From positions 333,008,250 to 333,072,249 of the forward strand of contig CATIUR010000001.1 of the NCBI GenBank assembly GCA_949592205.1: a stretch of DNA of 64,000 nucleotides. The letters run 5' to 3'. Within the stretch, counting starts at the first letter, position 1. Every line of letters begins with the position of its first letter. This document shows positions 9,307-22,640 of this stretch, in pieces. Origin of the DNA: Helichrysum umbraculigerum. Lineage: Eukaryota; Streptophyta; Magnoliopsida; Asterales; Asteraceae. Under the pieces are notes generated by a model. The model was not told the origin of the DNA. It made no database searches and saw nothing but the letters and a program-made list of their open reading frames with translations. A program made the translations under genes and the position numbers.

Positions 9307-12300
9307 ATGCCGCCAAAGAGGAAAGATTTCAGTCAAGCTGAACTCAATGCTGCGGTTACCCGAGCTGTAGCCGAAGCCATGGCTGCTCGAGACGCTCAAA
9401 GGAATGAAGAGACAGTCAATACCACTCCTCGTCCTATCATCAAGCCTTGTTCCTACAAGGACTTTCTCAGCTGCAAGCCACTCTACTTTAAGGGCACGGA
9501 AGGTGCTATTGGCTTAATCCGATGGATTGAAAGAATGGAATCTGTCTTCAGTCTCTGTAACTGTGCTGAAGATAGTAAGGTCAAGTTTGCTGCTTACACC
9601 TTTCAAGAAGGTGCACTAACGTGGTGGAACACCCACACAAACTCTATTGGCGTCGAGATCGCAAACCGACTTCCTTGGCCTGAATTGAAGAAAAAGCTAA
9701 GGGAGAAGTACTGTCGCGAGGAAGAACTACACCGACTGGAAGTCGAGTTCTGGCATCTGGCGGTACAAGGGAATGATATTGCTGGGTACACCACCAAGTT
9801 CCAGCAGTTCGCTCTGTTGTGCCCAGGTTTGGTTGATACGGAAGGAAAGAGTATCAAGAAATACATCCGCGGCCTTCCGGAGAATATCCAGGGAAATGTC
9901 GCCTCAGCGCAACCAACCACCCTTGATAGAGCTATCGGAATTGCTCATGAACTTATGGCAATGGTTGTCAGCCGTGAGACATCTGTACCATCTTCTGGAA
10001 ACAACAACAAAAGAAAGTGGTCTGGGAACATCACTCAAAACCAATCATCATTCAAGAGGTCTGAGTCTGATAAGACCACCAACACGGGTTCTGGTTCCAA
10101 CAAGGGCTACACTGGAAATAAGCCCTACTGTTCAAAGTGCTACCGTCATCATGATGGTCCTTGCGGTACACCTTGTGGAAAATGTCAAAGGTATGGACAT
10201 TTGACCAAAGACTGTAAGTCTACCACCGTCAACACCAACACCACCACCAGCCAACCAAAGTCCTGCTATGAGTGTGGAGAAACTGGTCACTTTAGGAATG
10301 AGTGCCCAAAGCTGAAGAACAAGGGTAACAACACTGCGAAGGGAAGAGCTTTCGTTCTGAACTCAGGAGAGGCCCGTCAAGACCCGAATGTGGTCTCGGG
10401 TATGTTTCTTCTCAACAATCTTACTGCTTCTGTTCTGTTTGATTCTGGTGCTGATAGGAGCTTCATATCTGATGAGTTTAGTCAATTGCTTAACATTGTC
10501 CCTATTGCCTTAGATGCTAGGTACATTGTAGAATTAGCTAATGGCAAGTTAATTGAGACTGACAGTGTAATACCAAATTGCACTTTAAATCTATCTGATG
10601 AAATCTTCTCTATTGACCTTATACCCGTTGAGATTGGAAGTTTCGATGTCATTATTGGAATGGATTGGTTATCCAAGCACCGAGCTGAAATTGTCTGCTA
10701 CGACAAAATCGTCCGTATACCTCTTGTCACCGGTAGTACTCTAATCATACAAGGGGAGACCGGTAGGACGAGACTGAATATCATATCCTTCATGAAAACT
10801 CGCAAGTACCTTAGGAAAGGGTACCAGGCGATCCTCGCACATGTCTTGGAGAAAAAGTCGGAAGAGAAACGACTTGAGGATGTGCCCATTGTTAGAGATT
10901 ATCCAGAAGTCTTTCCCGAAGACTTACCTGGCCTTCCACCACCGAGACAAGTTGAGTTCTCGATTGATCTCGTGCCGGGGGCAGCACCTGTTGCACGAGC
11001 ACCATATCGCTTAGCCCCTTCAGAACTTCAGGAATTGTCTACTCAGTTGCAGGAACTCCTGGATAAGGGATTCATTAGACCGAGTTCTTCACCATGGGGA
11101 GCTCCGGTTCTGTTTGTGAAAAAGAAAGACGGTTCATTCAGGATGTGTATCGACTATAGAGAGTTGAACAAGTTGACCGTCAAGAACCGTTACCCACTAC
11201 CTCGAATTGATGACCTATTCGACCAACTTCAAGGGTCAAGTTTCTATTCGAAGATAGATCTAAGATCAGGTTATCATCAGTTACGAGTTCGTGACATCGA
11301 CATCCCAAAGACTGCCTTCCGAACTCGCTATGGACATTATGAGTTTCAAGTGATGCCCTTTGGTTTGACTAACGCACCGGTAGTATTCATGGACCTTATG
11401 AACCGAGTGTGCAAACCATATCTCGACAAGTTTGTCATTGTCTTCATTGATGACATTCTTATTTACTCGCGCAATGAGCAAGAGCACGCGTAGCACCTCA
11501 AAGTCATTCTAGAACTTCTTAGACACGAAGAGTTATATGCTAAATTATCCAAGTGTGAGTTCTGGATGCAAACCGTTCAGTTCCTTGGTCATGTGATTGA
11601 TAGTCAGGGAATTCACGTAGATCCAACAAAGATTGAGGCTATCAAGTGCTGGCAAGCACCGACGACGCCGACCGAAGTACGCCAATTCTTAGGACTGGCA
11701 GGTTATTATAGGCGTTTCATTGAGAATTTCTCCAAAATAGCTCAACCTCTCACAATACTGACTCAGAAGGAAAAGAAGTTCGATTGGACTGATAAACAAG
11801 AGTCAGCATTTCAGTTATTGAAGCAAAAGCTTTGCAGTGCACCAATTCTATCATTACCCGAAGGCAATGAAGACTTCGTGGTATACTGCGATGCCTCACA
11901 CCAAGGTCTTGGTTGCGTGTTGATGCAACGAGACAAGTTATTGCCTACGCCTCCCGACAACTCAAAGTTCACGAGAAGAACTACACAACTCATGATCTCG
12001 AATTAGGAGCCGTAGTGTTCGCACTCAAAATCTGGAGACACTATCTGTATGGCACAAAATGTACCATCTTCACCGATCATAAGAGCCTCCAGCACATATT
12101 TGATCAGAAGGATCTCAACATGAGGCAACGTCACTGGGTCGAGTTACTCACCGATTATGACTGCGAGATCAAGTACCATCCAGGCAAAGCAAATGTAGTT
12201 GCCGATGCCCTAAGTCGAAAAGAGCGCACCAAACCACTTCGAGTCCGAGCTCTTAGTATGATCATCCATAATGATCTGATCATTCAAATCCTTGCTGCTC

Positions 12301-12454
12301 AACTCGAAGCATTGAAACCTGAAAACATCAAAGATGAGGCCTTGCTAAACATGGAGAATCAATTCGAAACCAAACCCAATGGGGTCAAGTACTTCGCAAA
12401 CCGGATTTGGTTACCCAAGTTCAGGAATCTTCGAGGCTTGGTGATGGATGAAGC
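9307..12454 (+). pseudogene. gag-pol of element B, 5' part (gag to RNase H), broken
   Basis: The ATG at 9307 (MPPKRKDF) is chosen over earlier in-frame codons because it matches the starts in A and D. Gag (GTEGAIGLIRW), two CCHC knuckles (about 10156-10310), protease (LFDSGADRSF near 10440) and RT (FIDDI near 11450) are in frame for 728 codons. A TAG at 11491-11493 replaces a Gln codon of A. A 1-base loss near 11936 shifts the frame after RNase H begins. The frame is then cut at 12454 by a solo LTR with target duplication GAAGC. The final 1398 bp are duplicated at 1-1398. Confidence 0.93.
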
Positions 12455-14788
12455 TGTAACACCTGCTAAATTAGGATAATTAATTATGCCTAATTAATTG
12501 TAACTAGATGTAATTAGTATGTAATAGGACTAATTGCAGACTCTATTTGTATATATATAAGGTGATTTATATATATATGTGTGTGTGTACTTACGCGATT
12601 TGGATAAATCGTGCGAATTAACCGGACGGAGTCCGACACAGTTTACTTGGACGTTGGTAACAGAAATTTACTTAAATAATGAGAACGTATTTTGTTATAA
12701 AAAATACGCAACAGAACGAGCATTATTTATATATTATAGTGACGACATTTTAACTAACGTAACAAAACGTAATAAACGCGACTTAATAATTGAAATATTG
12801 CGACAAATGTTTTTATTATTAATTTCAAAGTATTTTTATTTAAATATTCCAGTTACATTTTTAAAAATATAACGGTTTGATTAAATACTAAAAACAAAGG
12901 ATTAAACGATTAGGACACGGTGTAAATACTGAGTTTTAGGGAGCGTTTACCCCTCCCTTGTCTCTTGGATCAGCCAACACCCCTTCCCCCTCCTCATTCT
13001 TCTTTCATTTTCATTATCTCCAAAAACACACACACCTCCAAAAACACTCTCACTAAAAATACTACCAAATTTTCGGACTACAAACCGACCCACGAAATTT
13101 ACATATTCAGAATCACCATCACGAGTGGAGCAAGAATATCAAGATCGTTTTCACCATTTCATCCTCCATTTAGCTCGATTTGCAAAAGTAAGAAATTCCT
13201 AAAATCTTAGATCTATTCAATTTGGTGTAATGTTTTGATGTTTTGATGTGTACACAACTTAGATATAACCTAATACATGAAGAATACACGATTTTATAGC
13301 TCAAAAATGGGTTAGATTTGCGTTTTTGGTCGGAAAATCACGAAACCCGAAAGTTTCTGGACTGATGTTCATCTTTGCGACACAACGTTTTGTGTCGCAT
13401 GCTATGTCGCATAAACCATTTAGTGTCGTATTTTGTGTCGTACGTTATGTCGCACTATTGTGTCGCACTTTTTATGCGACACAACCCTTATGTCGCTATT
13501 AAATTAGCATCGCAAGCTTTTGCGACACAACCACTGTGTCGCAGAGCTCTTGTGTCGCACTTTATGCGACACAACCACTGTATCGCATACCAAACTTTAG
13601 TGTCGCAGATTGTGTCGCAAAAACACAGAAAACCAGAATTTTAAAGTCAAAGTTACTGTACAAAAAAAAAAATCAAATTTTACTGTAGCAGTACTGTAGC
13701 AAATCTACTGTAGCAAAGTCAACAATTTAGAATTATTTTGATGAACCGTCACCAACGGGCCAAAACTGTTTTCTCAAAACAAACGACTACGAACATACAA
13801 ATGAACATTGGACTTAACTAGTTGTGTACAACTAAACGGAACGTCTTGCGAGACACATACTTACATAACTTCATATGATTAGGCATTTGAAGGTTACGGG
13901 TTCAGAGAACCTACTTGCTTTACTTACTACTTGCTAATTGCAACTGATTACTACGAGACTCAGGTGAGTCTTACAGCCCCACTTTTACTGTTTTATACTT
14001 TGGGGTGAGATACTTAGCAACTGTTTTACGTATGAACACAATGTACTGAACTGAAAACATTACTGTATACAAACAAACGCATGAGTTACTTTTATCCACT
14101 GAAAGCCTCCTAATCGTAAGTTGTTAGTTATGGACTTAAGCGCGATTACTAATAGATGGATCCATTTGGGACTGACAATCCCTGTCTGGGGTGGTAGCGC
14201 CACCACGTACTGATTTACACGTAGAAATAGACATATTAGTATTTGTTACATATGAGTGTGCGGATAGCACTCACGGGGGTACGTGATATATTCACACTAC
14301 ACGGTTAAGCTTCAACTTATGAGCTCATGGCACTGTACTGATTAACTGATTTACTTACTTTGCTTGATAGCAATACGGGTACATACTTGTGGTTCATAAC
14401 CCTTACTTATTACTAAACCTGTGAGATTCACCAACCTTTTTGGTTGACACTTTTAGCTTTGTATCTCAGGTACACTTACGGAGTAGGGTCACTCCAGGAT
14501 TACTAGCTAGAGTCGCATGATTTTACAAACTGCATTTAACGGAGATTCTTTGGCATTATCTTTTGTACTATGGTTATGTAATAGAATCTCCCGCTATACG
14601 CGTGGGCTCTAGGGAATTACATTTTGTATACGAAAACCTTCGGTTTTCAAACGATTATTAATTATGAGATGTAACTATTTTACAAACGTCTCATTTAGAG
14701 GTCGTTTGCTATTAATCTTGTGCTTTGTATATTGATTAGTAACACCCAATGCATGCTTCCGCAAATCGTTAAATTTGGGGGTGTTACA
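12455..14788 (+). mobile_element. Solo LTR of the A family inserted in element B pol
   Basis: This 2334-bp LTR runs from TGTAACACC to GGTGTTACA. It is flanked on both sides by GAAGC (12450-12454 and 14789-14793), the 5-bp target duplication of an LTR element. There is no internal region, so it is the product of LTR-LTR recombination. It is nearly identical to 1399-3734 and carries the same hairpin array (about 13377-13622), donor-like site (13961-13969) and stem-loop (14432-14446). Confidence 0.96.
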
Positions 14789-16069
14789 GAAGCTCACAAG
14801 TCCAAATATTCTATACATCCTGGATCTGACAAGATGTATCATGGCATCAAGGAATTATACTGGTGGCCAAACATGAAAGCAGAGATTGCCACGTACGTCA
14901 GCAAGTGCCTCACCTGCTCTAAGGTCAAAGCAGAATATCAGAAACCCACCGGCTTACTTCAACAGCCGGACATTCCAGAATGGAAATGGGAGCAAATTTC
15001 TATGGATTTCATCACTAAACTCCCGAAAACATCAAGTGGTTGCGATACTATATGGGTAATAGTTGATCGTCAAACCAAATCTGCTCACTTCCTTGCCATG
15101 AAGGAAACCGACAAAATGGAACGTCTCACACGAATCTATTTGAAGGAGATCGTATCACGACACGGCGTTCCAATCTCAATTATCTCTGATAGAGACAGCC
15201 GATTCACATCTGACTTTTGGCAATCATTGGAAAAGTCATTGGGTACTCGTTTAGATATGAGTACAGCCTATCATCCACAAACCGATGGCCAAAGTGAAAG
15301 GACTATTCAAACACTGGAAGATATGTTACGCGCATGCGTAATTGACTTCGGTGCAAATTGGGAGCATCATTTGCCTTTGTGCGAATTCTCATACAACAAC
15401 AGTTACCATACCAGTATTGGAGCTGCTCCTTTTGAGGCACTGTACGGTCGTAAGTGCCGGTCGCCTATCTGTTGGACTGAAGTTGGAGACAGCCAACTGA
15501 CTGGTCCTGAAATCATTCATGAAACCACCGAGAAGATCGTTGGTATCCAACAACGGTTGAACGCCGCACGTGATCGTCAGAAGAGTTATGCTGACGTGAG
15601 ACGCAAGCATCTCGAGTTCAAGGTTGGGGATCGAGTATTGCTCAAAGTATCACCTTGGAAAGGTGTCATCCGTTTTGGTAAACGTGGGAAGTTAAACCCT
15701 AGATATATCTGACCTTTTGAGATCCTTGAAAGGATTGGTCCAGTCGCATATCGATTGCAGCTACCTCCAGAGCTCAGTAGCGTGCATCCCACATTTCACA
15801 TTTCTAACCTGAAGAAATGTATGTCCGATGAGACACTCATTATTCCTCTAGATGAGATTCAAATCGATGATAAACTTCATTTTATCGAGACACCAGTGGA
15901 GATCATGGACCGTGAGGTCAAACAGCTTAAGCAAAATCATATCCTAATTGTCAAAGTTCGGTGGAATTCGCGGCGTGGTCCGGAATTCACCTGGGAACGG
16001 GAAGACCAGATGCGACACAAGTATCCGCATTTATTTTCGGACTCCACTCACACGCCAACACAGAGCTGA
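14789..16069 (+). pseudogene. gag-pol of element B, 3' part (integrase and chromodomain-like tail)
   Basis: The frame resumes after the solo LTR with the integrase zinc finger (HKSKYSIHPG... CLTCSK). It then shows the core with SMDFITKLP, SDRDSRFTS and the catalytic Glu region TDGQSERTIQTLE near 15285-15320, and the GDRVLLKVSPWKG part of the C-terminal domain. The tail KVRWNSRRGPEFTWERED resembles the degenerate chromodomain of Tekay/Del chromoviruses. A TGA at 15710-15712 replaces the Trp codon seen in D, and the frame continues past it to TGA at 16067-16069. The first five bases, GAAGC, are the target duplication. Confidence 0.92.
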
Positions 16070-16087
16070 ATTTCGGGACGAAATTCT

Positions 16088-16103
16088 CTTAACAAGGGGA
16101 GAA
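16088..16103 (+). other. Polypurine tract of element B
   Basis: A purine-rich AACAAGGGGAGAA abuts the 3' LTR start TGTGACACC and lies about 20 bp after the gag-pol stop. Element D has the same tract at 56549-56561. Confidence 0.88.
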
Positions 16104-18712
16104 TGTGACACCCATCAAATTAGGACTAGTTATTAGATCCTAATCATCTAGTAGTACATATAATTAGTGCTATGTTTTAGGCTAATTGTATGTATCAATA
16201 TGTATATTGTTATATATATATCAGTACGCGATTTGTTTAAATCGTGCATTTTCAAATCGGCCGAATTCCGATTCATCTATACGACGTTGGTGAAAACAAG
16301 TATTAAGTAATATAGAATTATTATTTAATACAACTCGTTATTTATTACATATTATTTCGATAATATTTCAAAAGAAACTCGTATCGTCTAAAACAATCAT
16401 ACGCAACCAAAAATGAGTGAAACGCGTTCGATAATCAAAACCAACCAAAGTTATATTTTTATAACTCATTAACAAGTATTTTGATAAAATACTTCAACTC
16501 AAAAATATCGAAAGCTTATTCGTTATTTAAAAACGTATATATAATACATAACGTCTAAATATACATTTAAACGATCGGGTAAACGAACACGGATATAATA
16601 CCAATTATTTGAGATAAAATATAACAAAAATCCACCTCCTTTTTGACTTGGAAAAATCAGCCAAACAAGATCCATGAAACATGGATCTTGTTCTTGACTT
16701 TAACCACCACCATCATCTCATCTTTCTTCATTCAATCACCAACTCAATTTCTCTCATTCTCTCTCTAATCTCTGATCTTTCTCTCTCTAAAATCAGCCAC
16801 TTTCACCACCATAATCCACCACCAAAACCTCTTCGGATCATCAAGTCGATTGAAGCAAAAACGATCACGAAAACGCGAGCTACGCTTCCACCTTTTCGGA
16901 TTCTTCATTCGATCATTGTAAGAATCCCGACACTTTCGTAAAATACTTGTATTATGTTTATATAGATGATATATTGTTCATACAACTTGTTAATGTCCAA
17001 ATCTAAATCTTAAAAACGTTTTTCATAAGTATGTACGTATGACAGATTCTGTCTCTCAAAAACAGTCCCACAAAATCGTTAATATCTCGAGCTCTAAGAT
17101 GAGTTAGACAACCAATTTTTTTTTAAAGTTGCGTATTGAAAAGAGCTACAACTTTCGTGTTTTACACTTTTTCCAGATCTGTACGGATTTAAGTATAGAA
17201 GCTGATCTTTGAATGTTACTCGTTTCCGAACCAAATCCGACTACCTTTCATGTTGATTTTTGTTAAAAATAGCAGATGAACTTATAAAATTACCATAAAG
17301 TGCAGATTTACACTAGACCCATAGGGGAACATCTGTGATTTTTGGTGGGTCTTGGTTTGGACTAAAAAGTGTAGAAAACGAGAGGATTGTTGAGTCAAAA
17401 ATCTGGAGATTATAACTAACAGGGGCAACAAGATTATAACTAACAGGGGCAACAAGATTATAACTAACAGGGGCAACAAGATTATAACTAACAGGGGCAA
17501 CAAGATTATAACTAACAGAGGCAACTAGATTATAACTAACAGTGGGAACAAGATTATAACTAGAAGTGGTAACAAATAGTAATCACGTAAGACAACAACA
17601 CAGCAACACATGACCTATACGAATACTAAACACTTCAAATACACTTTACAAGTATTTCATTTCAACATTTCAATAATAACGTTTTGAGATTATTATTACA
17701 ATTAATCACCAACGAGCCGTATACGATTTTCACAACTTTAAACATAAACATTAACCAAAGTATTTGGACATAACTAGTTGAGGGAACAACTAGCATAGAT
17801 GGTCTGTAAAGTCATCTAATCAAATAAAACCTTGCGCGTCTAAGACGCCCTGCAGGTTTCAGTCGATTGAACGACATCATTTGTCTTGTAAACCATCATT
17901 TGTGCTTGATAGCATCTCATTAGGCTCAGATGAGTCTCATAGCCCTTTTTAAATGCTTTTATCTAGGGGTGAGATACATGCTCATTTTGTTTTACATCTG
18001 AACACAAGTATCAAAACATCGATATATATTACATGAGTTAAAATCATCTAATCATTTTAAGTCCTCATAGCATAGTTTGGTAATACTTTGTAGCGTGAAT
18101 GTTAGTGTATGGATCCATATGGGACTGACAATCCCCGTCCGGGTCAGCAAGCACTGACTGGTCAAACGGACGCATTATCATTTGTTCATACGTATGTTGA
18201 TTAGGCATACGCATAGAGGCACCCTCGCTCAGGCACTTAATTGTGATCCTGACATCTCAGTTAAGCTCAGACTATGTGCTCATGGCTTTATATACATTAT
18301 ATTTGATTAATTTCAAACATCATTATTAAATCTTGTGGTTCATACATCATATCTTATCATTAAACCTGTGAGCTCACCAGCTTTATAGCTGACCTTTAGC
18401 ATGTATTCTCAGGTTCTCAGCAGCGGTAGGTCTGCCACTCAAGATGCCCATTAGTTCGAGTCGCATTCAGACATCAAGAGATTGTCATGCATTACTATAT
18501 TTTGTATAATTTAGTTATGCCATAGAATCTCTATCATTTGAACTCAAGGGCTTTTGTAAACTATATTATAACGGTGTAAACCTTTATTTTATCAATGTAT
18601 TTGTAAACGACGCATGTAGTGGTCGTTCATTATGTAATCTTGTGTGCTTTGTATATTGATTAGTCGCGCCACGAACCGACCCGCTTCCGCATCATAATTT
18701 TGGGGTGCGACA
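16104..18712 (+). repeat. 3' LTR of element B (2609 bp)
   Basis: It begins TGTGACACCC after the polypurine tract and ends GGTGCGACA. It has a TATA tract and CGATTT/AAATCG stem (16229-16244), a pyrimidine-rich leader (16680-16900), a 24-bp tandem array (17405-17575), an altered donor-like site (17927) and the stem CAGCT/AGCTG (18378-18391). Confidence 0.93.
17405..17575 (+). repeat. 24-bp tandem repeat, about 7 copies, in LTR B
   Basis: The unit AGATTATAACTAACAGGGGC plus four bases repeats head to tail without spacers. The first four copies are nearly identical and the last ones degenerate. It sits where the other LTRs carry hairpin arrays. Confidence 0.92.
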
Positions 18713-19113
18713 ACAGTGTACACAACATACGGTTACTTTATTTGGTTATATGAAAAACAACGAAATAAAATTTTCAAAACTCGACCTACAATCATGTAGT
18801 ACAAAATGCGTAGATACCCGGTTGAACATTCAAACACAACTGTTTCAAAATTTGAAAGTTAATGGGTGTTTTCAGTTTTTAACCTCGAGAGTGAGGAGCT
18901 GATGGGTCACATTCGGTTATATTCCCGACATTATTAGCATCTCGAGGAGATGCTTATTGTTATTTGATATTGTTCAGTCAAATCTACTTTCCTAATTCTT
19001 TCAAACATTTTCTTCAAATAAATGATATGAAGTTGTAGTTTATATATTTACAAAGATAAAAGTAATAAATAAATGATGAGTTTTTACTTTTTGGAACCCG
19101 TATTTAATCTTTT
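18713..19113 (+). other. Spacer between element B and a Helitron-like repeat
   Basis: No gene is recognised. A palindrome GCATCTCGAGGAGATGC at 18938-18954 is the only clear local structure. Confidence 0.6.
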
Positions 19114-19780
19114 ATAGCAAAATGCCCGCGCGATGCTGCGGGTAAACATTTATTAGCTTTACATTTATGACGATACACTATGATATGTTGTTGTAAACTT
19201 GATAGTCGAGCTGCGAATCTCTAATAGCCAGTTGGTAAGTGCGAAGTCATTGTTTTATGTTTTTTAACTTAGTAATTTAAAAACTAAACATTATATTCTT
19301 GAAATTGGTATTAATGAGTTTTTAATACATGTAGGGGTATTTTAGTAATTTCAAGTAGGTTTTCCAAATATTATTAGTAAGGTTAGGGGTAGTTTAGTAA
19401 ATTCCCTTTTAAAAAAACATCACAAATGTGTTATATATGGTTAATATATTATATAGCATGAATGATATTGTATAATAATCTTTTATTGATATTGTGAATT
19501 ATGGATCTTAGAATGAACATATTGTAGATTTGATTATGCAATATTTTTTGATTTTATTTTATATTAAATGTGGATATGTATAATATGTAAAATAATATTT
19601 TATTGATATTGTGGATTGGATTCATACATTGTAACCCTCGACTATTAAAAAGGTATTAAAGGACTATTAAAAAGGTATTAAAGGCAAGTATTAATTTCAA
19701 TCTTTAATAGATGTAAGGGCAAAAAGGTAATTTCAATCTTAAAAAAAAAACATCCAAATGTATTATATATTAGTAATAGA
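19114..19780 (-). mobile_element. Possible small non-autonomous Helitron
   Basis: Read on the minus strand, it starts A|TCTATTACTAATATATAA (at 19780) and ends with a CCCGC...GCGGG hairpin (19121-19142) followed by CATTTTGCTA|T. This is close to the Helitron pattern of a TC start, a 3' hairpin and a CTRR end. The last base of CTRR is not conserved. The interior holds two related AT-rich segments (about 19310-19455 and 19675-19780) and no coding sequence. Confidence 0.4.
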
Positions 19781-22202
19781 TAAAGAGTTTGATCAAAAGT
19801 CTTATAGAGAGAAGTAGTAAATTATTATTTTACCCTTTTAACTCTCATTCAAATTACGTTTGAATTGAATGCGATTTATTGTCAAGTTATATATCATAAT
19901 TAATTTCGGTTACAAAATATGTTTATAATTAATTGTCTTTTTTTTTTTTTAACTAATGTAAGTTATGCGTCACAATAATAGATAAAAAGTATGTTACAAT
20001 TGTTTCGATCTAGATATAAGTGAAAATTCAAATAGTTATACAAGTTACAATCATCTTCCGTAATCTATAAAAAAAAAGTCCGGTACAAATTTTAAACTAT
20101 TTATTCAAACCTTGACTTAACACAACCAAAATGGTTAAACGCATTAATGGTTTTGGCTTAGCAGGTTAACAGATTAGAAATACCAACCCTAACTAGTTTA
20201 TTTCCTTGTTGGTTTCACATTGATTTTCAAGTCCCGACGAAATTGTCATTGAGTAAAATAAGAAAGTGATATGCTCGTACTACAAAGTACTATGTTCTAA
20301 ATTATATGAAGACATATTAGATATACTATATTAATGCACATAAATTTTTTGTCACAATGCATCACACAGTCAATAGTCTAGTATGTATATGGGTGTGTGT
20401 GCGCACGAACATGCGCACATTATAAAGTTTTAGAAGATATTGGTGTAATTTCTAAATTAATATGGATATGATGTAATATTCATCCTTTACAAAGATATAT
20501 TCGAATTTCTCTTTCGTTAGGTTGTCTTTGCAAAAAATAAAAATAAAAATAAAATAAAAATGATAATAAATATAATGATTTCATGTTATAACTTGGTCTG
20601 AAAACGACACAAACATTGCAATGAATAATTCGTGAATTGTTCGTTGAGAAAGTTCATTTCTATTCGCTTTGTATCAAATAAACAAACATCAGTTTACATC
20701 GTTCATTTAACATATTACGAGTATCTAATACCACAAACTATGCATTTTGTTTAAGAACGACCACAAACACGTTTTTTTATTCCGTCCACCATTTGTTAAG
20801 CAACAAATAAACATGAACAAGGTTCGTTTGTGGAAATTTATTTTGAGACGGAGGGAGTATTAATATTAATACTAACGGTTAAAACAGGCCATTAATTACG
20901 ATTAATAAGTTAAATTACTCATAATTAATTAAATAATAACTATAAAGGGAATTTGTTGAGAGCGGAGAGAATGGACCCGCACCGGATATGCCCTTGGTCA
21001 GTTGGTCGGGACTCGGCTGGTGAAAATGTGAAATTAAATAATCATTAAGAATAATAAACTATTAAATTAATCGTGTTGAACCGAAAGAAACACAATTTGA
21101 CGTTGAATGCTAGGATATCGCGTAACACATCTAGCCCGCATTCTTCTTTTATCTATTTGACTATTCTTCTGCATTGAATTTTGTAGTTTTCGGCCTTCAA
21201 AGTCAACCATAGGCAATTAACAAAACTTGAAAAGTCAACTATGAGCTAAAAATTGATGTGACTTCTGTAAAATTAATTAATCTGTCTGATGTAGACTGGT
21301 TATGTGAAGCCTAAAAAAAGACAATTTGAAAGTATTCATACTTTATTAATATTAATAATAGTAAATAGAAATATGATAGTGAATAATTAGTGTCTAGTGA
21401 ACCATAGTATCATTTTGGGATAATGATAATTGAATAAGTAACCCAGAGGGAACCTTAGCATGGGGAATGTACGAGTCTCGTCACAAGGCTCATTTAAGCT
21501 GTGGGTCTTAGAGCGAGCAGATTTATCTAATCAAGAGCCGGACACAAGGGTGACCGAGATGAGTAGATATCTCACTCACCGGCCTATACGACAAGCAAAC
21601 AATCGAACGTGAGAGAAATTGATAACTCAACGAACGGATGAGCTCAAAGTAGGGAGGAGAGATATGGGCTAGAACCATGTTTTCAATGAAGTAAAACTCT
21701 TCGCTTCACCCAAATGTGCACATGTTAGTAGAGCATTTTCCTGTAAGTACTTGAACGTACATTTTCAAAAAATTACAATCTATTCGGCATGTTTCATATT
21801 TTAATATTTTTAATATAGTTAAGCAAAAATTGTCACCTAAGCAGCCATTTGCTGATCAATTCTAATTTGTCCTTAAGTGATTTTCAATGGTACTCTGTAA
21901 ACCTCATCTAATAAATATATAGAAATAGAGGAGGAAAAACTCATTCCGGCATCATTAGAGATAAAGGAAGTCAGATTTCCTCTATATGAAGAGGAACAAT
22001 ATTCACCATTTGAAAACATTAATGAATAAGTTTTAGTATATTATGAATACTAGTCTTATTTGTATATCATTAAATTCTTGATAATAATTATTATTAATTA
22101 TTAGTGTGTATTGATTATTATTGATTAATATATAAAAATAAAATTATTGCTAAACAAAGCCCTAAGAGCTCTTTATAAGAAACTTAAATCTGTTAAGTGT
22201 AT
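19781..22202. other. AT-rich spacer, no gene recognised
   Basis: Only short open frames and simple A/T runs occur. One Stowaway-like end is present near 20820-20862. Confidence 0.6.
20820..20862 (-). mobile_element. Orphan end of a Stowaway-like MITE
   Basis: On the minus strand it reads TACTCCCTCCGTCTCAAAAT, the common Stowaway terminal sequence. No partner end was found nearby, so it is a fragment. Confidence 0.5.
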
Positions 22203-22640
22203 CACTACAAGAAAAAAACCCTATTGCAACGAAGCCTTTTAGCAACGACAAGATGTCGTCCTCGAAAGTCGCTAAATGACAAAATTTTCTCTCTTTTTAA
22301 CTTTGACTCGCCTAAATTGTTGACTTTACTTTCAGCAACGCTACATGTTGTCCCTAAGGATATTTTTATTTTCTTTTTGATTTTTTTGTTTGGCTCGAAA
22401 AGAAAATATTTCCCGGGCTACCTTTGGCGACAACGGTGTCGTTGCTAAAAGTTTTAATTTTAATTTTTTTATTTTGGCTCCAAGATGAAAATATTTCCCG
22501 GGCGACCTTTTGCGACGACACTTGTTGTTGCTACAAGTTTTTTCTTTATTTTTGACTTTTTTGTTTTGGCTCCAAGAACGAAAAATTTCCCGCGTCACTA
22601 TTGGGGACGGCAATTATCGTGGCTAAAAGTGGTTTATACG
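22203..22640 (+). mobile_element. CACTA (En/Spm) transposon end fragment
   Basis: It starts CACTACAAGAAAAAA, the classic CACTA terminus. Repeated subterminal motifs of the GCAACGAC / GTCGTTGC type follow (22225-22265, 22430-22450, 22510-22535), along with repeats of the form TTTGGCTC...AAATATTTCCCG. No matching 3' end (TTTCTTGTAGTG) was found, so it is truncated or its other end is outside recognition. Confidence 0.6.

Larger units (their letters stand above)
8431..18712 (+). mobile_element. Element B: Ty3/gypsy retrotransposon, 5'-truncated, carrying a nested solo LTR
   Basis: The order is 77 bp of 5' LTR tail, primer site, leader, gag-pol, polypurine tract and a complete 2609-bp 3' LTR. 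Gag-pol is interrupted by a 2334-bp solo LTR of the A family. The LTR tail and the end of the 3' LTR differ at one of 77 bases. No target duplication can be tested, because the 5' boundary is a rearrangement breakpoint. Confidence 0.92.

Noticed and set aside
17282..17524. Minus-strand 80-codon frame with LLVIILLP repeats
   Set aside because: It is a translation of the 24-bp tandem repeat in LTR B, with no other coding support.
17405..17575. Regular direct repeats resembling a CRISPR array
   Set aside because: The units are contiguous with no unique spacers, and they lie within a plant LTR.
18938..18954. Palindrome followed by a T-rich stretch as a transcription terminator
   Set aside because: Such terminators are bacterial features. 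This is a plant genome and no adjacent gene exists.
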